This document shows, piece by piece, positions 1 to 6,504 of a stretch of DNA of 6,671 bases (positions are counted from its first letter, which is position 1; each line of letters opens with the position of its first letter). Made by a program: the position numbers and the translations under genes. This DNA comes from UBA12191 sp964422295. GTDB lineage: Bacteria > Planctomycetota > UBA8108 > UBA1146. The stretch spans positions 1-6,671 of the forward strand of contig CAYRAM010000057.1 in the NCBI GenBank assembly GCA_964422295.1, written 5' to 3'. The notes beneath the pieces are model-generated. The model had not been told where the DNA came from. It saw only the letters and a list, made by a program, of their open reading frames with translations, and did no database searches.

Positions 1-1007
1 GGAACCAGACGCTCTACCGGCAGGCCGGCGACTTTGCGAAGGACGGCGTCGACGTATTTTTCGATCATCTTGCCTCGCCACTGGGGGGCGAAGTCAGTGT
101 TGCCGAGGGGATTTGCGCCGTCTCCCTTGCGGGCGAGGGCAGCGGCTTCGGCGATGGTATCCGCCGTCAGCGGTTTGCCGATGAGGTGATCGATGCTTTC
201 ATGGCAACGCACCGGGGTGCTGCCGACGGAACCGAGCCAGATCTCGATGCGATCGGTGGTTTCACCGTTGCACCAGCCAGCCACGGCGACACTCAGTACT
301 CCGTAGTCGATGGAACCGCGGCGTCGCAGCTTCCACCAGCCGGTGCGTTCCCCGGAGGGGGCAGGAACCCTGACACGGGTAAGGATCTCGTCGGGACGCT
401 TCGTCAGATAGTGAATCCCATCATCGTTGAAGAGCTCGGCCAACGGCACGACCCGCTCCCCCTCGGTGGAGTGCAGGGTGATCTCGGCACCGAGAGCACA
501 GAGCATCGGTACAGAATCGCCACTCGAAACCGCCCAGCAACGAGGACTGCTCGGAGCGACCCAACACACTTCCCCCTCTGCCTTCATGCAGTAGGAGATG
601 CTGCGACGCCACTCTTCATTCTGGTTGTAGTAGGTACAGCGGGTATCGAGGCACAAGTTACCGCCGATGGTGCCGGTGTTGCGCAACACCGGGCTGGAGA
701 TGCTGGCGATCGCTTCCACCAGAGTCGGGTACTTCTCCTGCATCGTCTCGTTACCGGTGAGAGTGTTGAGGGTGGTCGTGGCACCGATGACCACACCGCC
801 TTCATCGTCGACGCAGATGCCGTTCATCTCTGGAATCGACCGCAAGGATATGATGGTTTTCGCCTCCTGGTGACGGCGCTTCATGTTGGGCCAAAGATCG
901 GTGCCACCGGCGACGACACGGGTGTTGGCCGGATCCTCGGCAAGGATTCGAGCCGCTTCCGCCACGGTTTCAGGAGCGTGAAACTGGAATGCAGGAAGTC
1001 TCAGCAT
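1..1007 (-). CDS. hcrB: 4-hydroxybenzoyl-CoA reductase-type FAD / 4Fe-4S subunit (HcrB-like), 3' end cut by window
   Basis: This is the electron-transfer flavoprotein subunit of a molybdenum hydroxylase-family enzyme, probably the cytoplasmic 4-hydroxybenzoyl-CoA reductase. The reading frame is open for 335 codons from ATG 1007-1005 to the left edge with no stop. The family is about 325 residues, so only a short tail should be missing. FAD-binding motifs are visible: AGGTDL at residues 33-38 and NTGTIGGN at 110-117. The C-terminal flavoprotein domain occupies roughly 220-325. The diagnostic part is an inserted loop with cysteines at 124, 140, 148 and 157. The spacing of 16, 8 and 9 equals what I recall for the extra 4Fe-4S cluster of Thauera aromatica HcrB, and ordinary xanthine dehydrogenase or CO dehydrogenase flavoproteins lack this loop. 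The start overlaps the upstream stop by one base (TGATG), with GGGAGGGG just upstream, so translation is probably coupled. A close homologue acting on another aryl-CoA cannot be excluded. Confidence 0.88.
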   Translation of the reverse strand, partial: MLRLPAFQFHAPETVAEAARILAEDPANTRVVAGGTDLWPNMKRRHQEAKTIISLRSIPEMNGICVDDEGGVVIGATTTLNTLTGNETMQEKYPTLVEAIASISSPVLRNTGTIGGNLCLDTRCTYYNQNEEWRRSISYCMKAEGEVCWVAPSSPRCWAVSSGDSVPMLCALGAEITLHSTEGERVVPLAELFNDDGIHYLTKRPDEILTRVRVPAPSGERTGWWKLRRRGSIDYGVLSVAVAGWCNGETTDRIEIWLGSVGSTPVRCHESIDHLIGKPLTADTIAEAAALARKGDGANPLGNTDFAPQWRGKMIEKYVDAVLRKVAGLPVERLV

Positions 1008-3541
1008 CACTCCCCTCCCTTCACGGCATCCTTGCGCTCAGTCATGGTGCCGGTGCCTTCGCGGACCCCCGCTTCATCGATGTTGATCGCCTTGCCGTCA
1101 CCGCCCTCTTCCGGGGTCGGCACGCGCAGAGGAGTTCCAAAATCGACTTCAGGGAACTTCTTCGGACCGAAGCGTGCTTCCTTGCCTTTGTCGCGCGCTT
1201 CGATCGCCTGTCGAACCATATGGGGATGGATCGGGACCTGATCTACCCTTACCCCCACCGCATCAAAGATAGAGTTGGCGACCGCCGGCATCATCGGCAA
1301 CAGCGGGCCTTGGCCGACCTCCTTTGCGCCGAAGGGACCGTTTGGATCGGGATCTTCGATGATGTAGGAGGTCACTCCTGGCATATCGGCGAAGGTCGGA
1401 CTTTTGTATTCGAGCATCGAGGGATGCTTGTGCACCAAGGCATTGGAGCGCTTCTTCGGCAGTCGCCGATAGACCTGCTCCTCCATGATCGCCTCGCCAA
1501 GTCCCATGTAGACGCTGCCCTCGATCTGTCCCATCACCAGTGCAGGATTGATGCATTGGCCCACATCGTGCGCCATCCACACATGCTCCACCCGATAGAC
1601 CCCGGTCTCGGGATCGACGCAGGTCTCGACGACGGTGGCGCTGTAACTGTACGCCGGTGAAGGACCGACACCGGCGCCGCGATAGCGCCCCGGTGAGCGC
1701 GGAGGAATGTAACTGCCGGTGGTTCCCAAAGTGCCGAATCGGGATTCGGCAGCGACCACCGCTTCCTGCCAGGTCATCCCTACCTCAGGGTTCTCACCGT
1801 GAAAGACTCGGCCTTCGGCGAAGACCAATTCCTTGGCAGGAACTTTCAGTTTCTCTGCAACTCCCTTGGCGACCAGGTCGCGGGCACGTTCCGCCGCTTG
1901 CAAAGCAGCATTTCCTGCCATCAACGTGACGCGGGAGGAGTAACTGCCGAGGTCGACGGGGGTCAGATCGGTATCCGCCACACAAAGGCGGATGTCCTTG
2001 AGATCGATACCCAGGATTTCAGCGGTGATCGCCGCGACCACCGAATCGGATCCCTGGCCGATTTCGGTTTCACCACAGAAGAGGGCGACACAACCGGAGC
2101 GATCGAGCTGAAGTTGCACACCCGACTGGGGCATGTGATTCCAGTAGATGGGCAGCCCCGCACCGCTGAGATAGGAACCGCAAGCGAGTCCGAGTCCGTG
2201 CCCTTCGGGCAGGTTGCCGTAACGCTCTTTCCAACCGCTGCCCTCGACCACCGCTTCGATGCATTTGCCGAGCCCCATCGAACCGACCTTGAGCCAATTT
2301 GATGTGACACTGTCGGCGGGAACCAATTGCTGCTGACGCATCTGCGCCGGATCGAGCCCGAGTTTGTGGGCGATTTTGTCGAGGTGAACCTCAAAAGCAA
2401 AACGCGGCTGCGGGGTACCGTGGCCGCGCTTGGGACCGCAGGGAGCCTTGTTGGTGAAGGCACGAATGCTGTCAAAGCGATACTTGGGCAGGTGGTAGGT
2501 CACCGTCTGCAAAGCACCGGTGTAGTAGGTGCTGGCGACCCCGTAACTGCCGTACGCGCCGCCATCGAGGGCGGTCTGCAGATGCTGGGAAGTCAGGGTG
2601 CCGTCCTTTTTGACGCCGGTGCGAATCTTCATCAGCACCGGATGACGACCGCGGTGACAGTAGAAGACCTCTTCGCGAGAGAGACTGATCTTGACGGGTC
2701 GTCCCAACTTCAACGCCATCTTGGCGGTGCAAATTTCATGGTTGAAAGGGTCACTCTTGCCACCGAAGCCGCCCCCATTGGGGCAAGCGATCACGCGGAT
2801 GCGGGAGGCGGGCAATTCGAGAACCTTGCTCAGCGATCGATGCAGGTAATGCGGTGTCTGCGTCGAGGAGTACACCGTCACCCGATCGACCTCTTCGGTG
2901 AGGGCGACGGTGGCGTGCTGTTCCATCGGCAGGTGGGTGTTGCCTTCGAAGTACAGGATGTCCTCGAAGATTTCGTCCGCTTCATCAAAGCCGGCATCCG
3001 TATCGCCGAACTGCATCGACAATTTCTTGTGCAAGTTGCCTTCGTCGCCGTAATCATGAATGCGCGGTTCCGGGGTGGCGACCGCTTCTTCGACATTGGC
3101 GATGGTTTCGAGGGATTCATACTCGACTTTGACCGCCAACGAGGCTTCGTACGCTTGTTCCTCGGTAAGGGCGGCGACGGCGACCACCGGGTCACCGACA
3201 AAGCGCACCTTGTCGACACAGAGGGCGTGTTCGTCCTGGCTCACCGGCAAGATGCCAAACGGATTCGGCATCGACGCACCAGTAAGAAACCCGAGGACCC
3301 CCGGCATCTTCTCCGCCACCGAAAGATCGATGTCGATGATGCGGGCATGGGGAACCGTCGACCGCACCAGTTTCATGTGAACCATGCGCGGGAAGAACAG
3401 GTCATCGGCGAAGCGGGTCTGCCCCGTCACCTTGGCGCGACCATCGACGCGGCGAAACGGCTTGCCGACCAGATTGAATTTATCGCCGGCCGGGCTCTTG
3501 CGTTGCTGATCTTTCTTTGAGGAATCCACAGGCTCATGCAT
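1007..3541 (-). CDS. hcrA: 4-hydroxybenzoyl-CoA reductase-type molybdopterin (catalytic) subunit (HcrA-like)
   Basis: This is the catalytic subunit carrying molybdopterin cytosine dinucleotide. In this family it removes the phenolic hydroxyl of 4-hydroxybenzoyl-CoA to give benzoyl-CoA. I place the start at ATG 3541 (844 residues) because GGGAGGGG lies 9 bases upstream. The frame stays open to 3706, but that stretch overlaps the upstream gene and looks unlike protein of this family. Domains in order: the xanthine dehydrogenase a/b hammerhead at about 36-145, then two molybdopterin-binding domains at about 160-410 and 425-760. Motifs seen are GGGFGGK (256-262), PCGPKRGHGTPQ (367-378), GETEIGQGSD (490-499), SYSSRVT (533-539) and KEVGQGP (740-746), where Glu741 is the expected catalytic glutamate. 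The GPKRGHGTPQ form is typical of HcrA rather than of xanthine or CO dehydrogenase. The protein is about 75 residues longer than Thauera HcrA (769), with about 20 extra at the N-terminus and a charged tail of about 58 after residue 786. Substrate is inferred from family and neighbours. Confidence 0.9.
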   Translation of the reverse strand: MHEPVDSSKKDQQRKSPAGDKFNLVGKPFRRVDGRAKVTGQTRFADDLFFPRMVHMKLVRSTVPHARIIDIDLSVAEKMPGVLGFLTGASMPNPFGILPVSQDEHALCVDKVRFVGDPVVAVAALTEEQAYEASLAVKVEYESLETIANVEEAVATPEPRIHDYGDEGNLHKKLSMQFGDTDAGFDEADEIFEDILYFEGNTHLPMEQHATVALTEEVDRVTVYSSTQTPHYLHRSLSKVLELPASRIRVIACPNGGGFGGKSDPFNHEICTAKMALKLGRPVKISLSREEVFYCHRGRHPVLMKIRTGVKKDGTLTSQHLQTALDGGAYGSYGVASTYYTGALQTVTYHLPKYRFDSIRAFTNKAPCGPKRGHGTPQPRFAFEVHLDKIAHKLGLDPAQMRQQQLVPADSVTSNWLKVGSMGLGKCIEAVVEGSGWKERYGNLPEGHGLGLACGSYLSGAGLPIYWNHMPQSGVQLQLDRSGCVALFCGETEIGQGSDSVVAAITAEILGIDLKDIRLCVADTDLTPVDLGSYSSRVTLMAGNAALQAAERARDLVAKGVAEKLKVPAKELVFAEGRVFHGENPEVGMTWQEAVVAAESRFGTLGTTGSYIPPRSPGRYRGAGVGPSPAYSYSATVVETCVDPETGVYRVEHVWMAHDVGQCINPALVMGQIEGSVYMGLGEAIMEEQVYRRLPKKRSNALVHKHPSMLEYKSPTFADMPGVTSYIIEDPDPNGPFGAKEVGQGPLLPMMPAVANSIFDAVGVRVDQVPIHPHMVRQAIEARDKGKEARFGPKKFPEVDFGTPLRVPTPEEGGDGKAINIDEAGVREGTGTMTERKDAVKGGE

Positions 3542-4109
3542 CTGAGCGATCCCCTCCCGGCAGTGGCGACCCGTAGATCGCTTCCTCTGGCGGTGTGAAA
3601 TCACTGTCACCACGCATCTTCGCAGCGGCCCATTCAACCCCCTCCAGGATCTTGTGGTAACCGGTGCAGCGGCACAGGTTCCCGGCGAGAGCAGCGACGA
3701 TTTCATTGCGCGTCGGATTCGGATTTTCTTCCAAGAGTGCTTTGGCGGTTACGAGGATTCCCGGTGTGCAATAACCACATTGGGCTGCACCCAGATCGGC
3801 AAACGCCTCTTGCAGGGGATGGAGATCATTGCCCAGCATCATTCCCTCGACGGTGGTGATCTTCTTGCCTTCACACTCGGTTGCCAACTCAAGACAACTG
3901 AGAACGGGTTGGCCATCGATCAGAACGGTGCAGGTACCGCACTCCCCCAGCTCGCAGCCATGCTTGGTGCCGGTCAATTGCAATTGCTCGCGCAGCACTT
4001 CCAGCAACGAGTGATGAACCGGGAATCCCACCTGTTGCGGTTCACCGTTGACATCGATCGTGCGAAACACCTGCTGATGCTCTCTCGGCGCTTGCTGCTG
4101 TGAGTCCAC
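3534..4109 (-). CDS. hcrC: 4-hydroxybenzoyl-CoA reductase-type 2Fe-2S subunit (HcrC-like)
   Basis: This small iron-sulfur subunit passes electrons between the external donor, the flavin subunit and the molybdenum site. The chosen start is GTG 4109-4107 (191 residues), preceded by GGAGGAGGGGG. The frame is open further upstream to 4298, but that would run into panD and the extra residues are arginine-rich and unlike the family. Residues 15-90 form a plant-type ferredoxin domain with cluster cysteines C52, C57, C60 and C72 (motif GCELGECGTC). Residues 95-165 form the four-helix [2Fe-2S]-binding domain with C111, C114, C146 and C148 (motifs QCGYCTPG and NLCRCTGY). All eight ligands are present, so the protein should be functional. 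It is about 30 residues longer than typical HcrC (about 160), with extra length at both ends. The last 8 bases (ATGCATGA) overlap the start of the molybdopterin-subunit gene. The fold is certain at family level; the hcr assignment rests on the neighbouring subunits. Confidence 0.88.
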   Translation of the reverse strand: MDSQQQAPREHQQVFRTIDVNGEPQQVGFPVHHSLLEVLREQLQLTGTKHGCELGECGTCTVLIDGQPVLSCLELATECEGKKITTVEGMMLGNDLHPLQEAFADLGAAQCGYCTPGILVTAKALLEENPNPTRNEIVAALAGNLCRCTGYHKILEGVEWAAAKMRGDSDFTPPEEAIYGSPLPGGDRSDA

Positions 4110-4158
4110 TTGCCCCCTCCTCCGACGGTGCCGGAGATCATCGATTAAACAGCTGTGG
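4110..4158 (-). other. Short gap between panD and hcrC
   Basis: The 49 bases between the panD stop and the hcrC GTG hold the hcrC ribosome-binding site. A small perfect inverted repeat straddles the panD stop (AGCTG 4151-4155, TGGT loop, CAGCT 4160-4164). On the minus strand it is followed by GTTTAATC, with only three T's in a row. The stem is five base pairs, too short for a convincing terminator, so read-through from panD into the reductase genes is likely. Confidence 0.4.
4113..4123 (-). promoter_or_regulatory. Ribosome-binding site deciding the GTG start of hcrC
   Basis: On the minus strand this reads GGAGGAGGGGG, an extended Shine-Dalgarno sequence ending three bases before GTG 4109. 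Its GGAGG core lies nine bases from that codon. The only alternative in-frame starts lie upstream, would overlap panD and have no comparable purine tract, so this site fixes the start. Confidence 0.7.
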
Positions 4159-4569
4159 TCAGCTCCGAAGACCCATCTCCGGCTCAAAAGGGCTTGCTGG
4201 CCCCGGGATTTCCGCCTCTGAACTGGTGATCCGGTTCTTCTCGTCGACCCGAATAACCCTGGGCATGTACTCCCGGGCTTCCGCATCCTCCAGTTCAACC
4301 CAGCTGGCGATGATCACCAAGTCCCCCGGTTGGTTTTGATGGGCAGCCGCCCCATTGATACAGACGGTGCCGGAACCTGAATCTCCGGGCAAAGCATAGG
4401 TGACAATCCGGGTTCCACGAGTGATGTTCCAGATGTGAACCTGTTGGCCCGGCAAGATATCGGCTGCCTCCAACAGATCGGTGTCCACAGAGACGCTGCC
4501 CTCGTAATTGAGGTCGGCTCCCGTGACAGTGGCCCGGTGTATTTTTGAGTGAAGAAGGGTTCGGCGCAT
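4159..4569 (-). CDS. panD: Aspartate 1-decarboxylase (pyruvoyl enzyme), PanD
   Basis: PanD decarboxylates L-aspartate to beta-alanine in the cytoplasm for pantothenate and hence coenzyme A synthesis. The protein has 136 residues against 126 in E. coli and lines up with it without gaps through most of its length. The self-cleavage site is intact: YEGS places Gly24-Ser25 exactly where the proenzyme is cut to form the pyruvoyl group. The other active-site residues known from E. coli PanD fall at identical positions: Lys9, Trp47, Arg54, Tyr58 and Asn72 (in INGAAAH). The ATG at 4569 gives the canonical N-terminus (MRRTLLHSKIHR). A weak AGGAAAGGA lies about a dozen bases upstream. The gene is first in the leftward group, 49 bp before hcrC, and diverges from boxC. 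The C-terminal 10-15 residues are an unconserved tail. Identity is very secure; a role in aromatic catabolism is only suggested by position. Confidence 0.96.
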   Translation of the reverse strand: MRRTLLHSKIHRATVTGADLNYEGSVSVDTDLLEAADILPGQQVHIWNITRGTRIVTYALPGDSGSGTVCINGAAAHQNQPGDLVIIASWVELEDAEAREYMPRVIRVDEKNRITSSEAEIPGPASPFEPEMGLRS

Positions 4570-4620
4570 GGCGCGAATCCATCCTTTCCTGGCCGGGAAT
4601 TCGCCGACCGACCATGTTGG

Positions 4621-4650
4621 ATCATATCCCAAGGCCACCCTTCTTCTCCA
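4621..4650 (-). promoter_or_regulatory. Possible sigma-70 type promoter for panD-hcrCAB
   Basis: On the minus strand TATGAT (4626-4621) matches five of six bases of the -10 consensus. TGGAGA (4650-4645) matches four of six of the -35 consensus, with an 18-base spacer. Transcription would begin near 4614, about 45 bases before the panD start. This is a pattern match by eye only, but it is the best candidate in the divergent region. Confidence 0.3.
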
Positions 4651-4695
4651 GCGAATCGCAAGAGCATGACATCGCCAAGAAACACCCCTCCAGAG

Positions 4696-4757
4696 CGACC
4701 GTAAAGGTTGCTCCGATAGTCCCATTCATGCAGGATGGAGCGGATACGAACGTAAAG
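4696..4757 (+). repeat. Pair of 11-base direct repeats (CGAMCGTAAAG)
   Basis: CGACCGTAAAG at 4696-4706 and CGAACGTAAAG at 4747-4757 match at 10 of 11 bases. They are offset by 51 bases, close to five helical turns. Lying between divergent operons, they could be two operator sites on the same face of the DNA. Chance occurrence is possible, and I know no regulator with this site. Confidence 0.35.
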
Positions 4758-4856
4758 CCCGGCCCTTCAGCAGGGGGGATTCCGGGGTCTCCTCTTCACC
4801 GTTTGACGGTATCCGGGGAGGCCTTGCCGGCTACGGACCTGGAAAGGGACAGCGGC

Positions 4857-6491
4857 ATGGACAACATTTCCTTGCAGACCGATCCTTCTCGATACCGCCA
4901 TTGGCAGATAGAGAAGAACGGTCAAGAGATGCGGGTTTTCATGAATGTGAATCCGGATCACCCCCTCAAGGATGGATATGAACTCAAACTGAACTCTTAC
5001 GACCTCGGTGTCGATATCGAATTGGCAGACATCGTTCGCAGGTTGCGCTTTGAGCATCCTGAAATTACTTCACTGGTGGTCAGCAGTGCCCATGAACAGG
5101 TCTTCTGTGCAGGGGCCAACATTCACATGCTCGGAGTCTCCAGTCACGCCTGGAAAGTGAACTTCTGCAAGTTCACCAATGAGACCCGATGTGAACTGGA
5201 GGATTGGGCAGAACAGGCGGACGTCCCAACCGTTTGCGCCATCACCGGGCCGTGTGCCGGCGGCGGATACGAACTCGCACTCGCCTGTGATGAGATCTGG
5301 CTGGTGGATGATGGGAACAGTGCTGTCAGCCTGCCGGAGACTCCCCTCCTCGGTGTACTCCCCGGAACCGGGGGCCTGACCCGCCTCGTCGACAAACGCA
5401 AGGTCAGACGAGATCGTGCAGATGTCTTCTGTACCCTTGCAGAGGGTTTCAAAGGCAAAAAAGCACTCAACTGGGGTTTGGTCGATGCCATCGCACCGAA
5501 ATCCAAGTTCAATGATCAACTTGCAGAGCACCTCGTCTCCCATCGGGAGCAAAGATCCGGACGGGAAGATCGCAAAGGCATCACCCTTGGAGAGATCCCC
5601 TTTGTGGACGAGGAAAATGTTCGGAAGTATTCGACTCTGAACATCACTTACGAAAATGAACGCCGCGTCGCAAAGCTGGAAATTCAGGTTCCTTCCGTAG
5701 AGGGGGCACCATCCACTGTCGAAGAGATCCATGCTGCCGGAGATCAATTTTGGCCGCTGCGATTCGCCCGTGAACTGGAAGACGCCATTCTCGATCTCAG
5801 AGTCAATCGTCACCACACGGGGCTGGTGCTGCTCAGCAGCCAAGGCGATCTGGACGACATCAAGGCGTGGGACCAGATCCTCATCGATCACCAAGGTGAT
5901 TGGCTCATCGATCAGATCACCTATCTGATGAGTCATGTCATTCAACGAGTCGAGAGGACCTCTTGCAGTTTCTTCGCACTGATCGAAAGCAATTCCTGCT
6001 TCGGCGGATCGATGCTCGAGTTGGCACTTGCGTGTGATCGCCTCTACATGCTGGATGAAGAGGGCGTCGAAATCCAACGATCGCCGATGAATGAAGGGCT
6101 GTTGCCGATGACCACCGGAATCACCCGACAAGCCTGCCGCTTGCTCGGTGAATCCGAGCTTTTGAAGAGCAGCGAAGGAAATTTCGACCGCATGGAGGCG
6201 ACCGAGGCCGAGGAACTGGGTTTGATCACCGAAGCCCTCGACGAGTTTGATTTTGAAGACATGGTTCCGGTTGCCATCGACGAAAGAGTTAGCCTCTCTC
6301 CAGATTCACTGACAGGCATGGAAGCCAATCTTAGATTTGCGGGACCAGAGAATATGGAGAGCAAAGTTTTCGGTAGATTGAGCGCATGGCAAAACTGGAT
6401 ATTTATTCGACCCAATGCAACTGGACCTCATGGAGCACTGACGCTGTACGGACGGCCTGAGAGACCGGAGTTTGCCTGGGACAGGGTTTGA
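4857..6491 (+). CDS. boxC: 2,3-epoxybenzoyl-CoA dihydrolase (ring-opening), BoxC
   Basis: BoxC hydrolytically opens 2,3-epoxybenzoyl-CoA, using two waters to give 3,4-dehydroadipyl-CoA semialdehyde and formate, in the cytoplasmic aerobic benzoyl-CoA pathway. I chose ATG 4857 (544 residues, close to the family's roughly 555) because GGAAAGGGA lies seven bases upstream and the N-terminus fits BoxC. The protein holds two crotonase-like regions. The first has an oxyanion-hole stretch FCAGANIHMLG (83-93), the glycine-rich GPCAGGGYELALACDE (131-146) and SLPETPLLGVLPGTGG (158-173). The second, degenerate one has FGGSMLELALACDRLYMLDEE (382-402). The C-terminal block GRLSAWQNWIFIRPNA (506-521) is a BoxC hallmark. 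Cys112, in the NETRCELEDW stretch, sits where BoxC proteins carry a conserved cysteine. The next gene, boxB, starts 13 bases after the stop. The extra open frame upstream of the start is probably not translated. Confidence 0.95.
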   Translation: MDNISLQTDPSRYRHWQIEKNGQEMRVFMNVNPDHPLKDGYELKLNSYDLGVDIELADIVRRLRFEHPEITSLVVSSAHEQVFCAGANIHMLGVSSHAWKVNFCKFTNETRCELEDWAEQADVPTVCAITGPCAGGGYELALACDEIWLVDDGNSAVSLPETPLLGVLPGTGGLTRLVDKRKVRRDRADVFCTLAEGFKGKKALNWGLVDAIAPKSKFNDQLAEHLVSHREQRSGREDRKGITLGEIPFVDEENVRKYSTLNITYENERRVAKLEIQVPSVEGAPSTVEEIHAAGDQFWPLRFARELEDAILDLRVNRHHTGLVLLSSQGDLDDIKAWDQILIDHQGDWLIDQITYLMSHVIQRVERTSCSFFALIESNSCFGGSMLELALACDRLYMLDEEGVEIQRSPMNEGLLPMTTGITRQACRLLGESELLKSSEGNFDRMEATEAEELGLITEALDEFDFEDMVPVAIDERVSLSPDSLTGMEANLRFAGPENMESKVFGRLSAWQNWIFIRPNATGPHGALTLYGRPERPEFAWDRV

Positions 6492-6493
6492 AC

Positions 6494-6500
6494 GGGGGAG
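6494..6500 (+). promoter_or_regulatory. Ribosome-binding site supporting the TTG start of boxB
   Basis: GGGGGAG has a purine-rich core and sits only four bases before TTG 6505. No in-frame ATG or GTG lies between the boxC stop and this TTG, and the residues after TTG (SKVDQNGKIPNNVDL) are a normal BoxB N-terminus. The short spacing plus TTG may lower initiation or rely on coupling to boxC. Confidence 0.6.
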
Positions 6501-6504
6501 TGAA

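Larger units (their letters stand above)
4570..4856. other. Divergent control region between panD and boxC
   Basis: These 287 bases separate the divergent panD and boxC starts and should carry promoters and operators for both groups. I see the minus-strand promoter candidate and an 11-base direct repeat, each listed separately, and the boxC ribosome-binding site GGAAAGGGA (4841-4849). I found no good -10/-35 pair for boxC. TTGACG at 4803-4808 has no usable -10 at normal spacing. The boxC frame stays open through the whole region (back to at least 4545), but the residues upstream of ATG 4857 do not resemble BoxC. Confidence 0.6.

Noticed and set aside
186..1241. A 351-codon plus-strand open frame opposite the flavin subunit gene
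   Set aside because: The opposite strand encodes clear FAD and iron-sulfur motifs; the plus-strand product shows no family features and spans the junction of two real genes.
2327..3520. A 397-codon plus-strand open frame opposite the molybdopterin subunit gene
   Set aside because: It lies wholly antisense to a gene with many conserved motifs, has no recognisable domain, and its composition is what the reverse of GC-rich codons gives.
4151..4164. Inverted repeat AGCTG/CAGCT at the panD stop as a terminator
   Set aside because: The stem is only five base pairs and the following T-run is three bases; it is too weak to call.
4814..4827. Sigma-54 type promoter ending in TTGC upstream of boxC
   Set aside because: The required GG is shifted by one base from the correct distance to GC, and the rest of the -24 consensus is absent.
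4803..4836. TTGACG as a boxC -35 box
   Set aside because: No sequence resembling TATAAT occurs 16-18 bases downstream, and the site would place the start of transcription almost at the ribosome-binding site.
4729..4876. TGCA sites as BoxR/BzdR-like operators
   Set aside because: Only isolated TGCA words occur, near 4729 and 4873, and not in the closely spaced paired form expected for those regulators.
5070..6131. A 353-codon minus-strand open frame inside boxC
   Set aside because: It is antisense to a highly conserved BoxC protein, lacks motifs and has no matching context on the minus strand.
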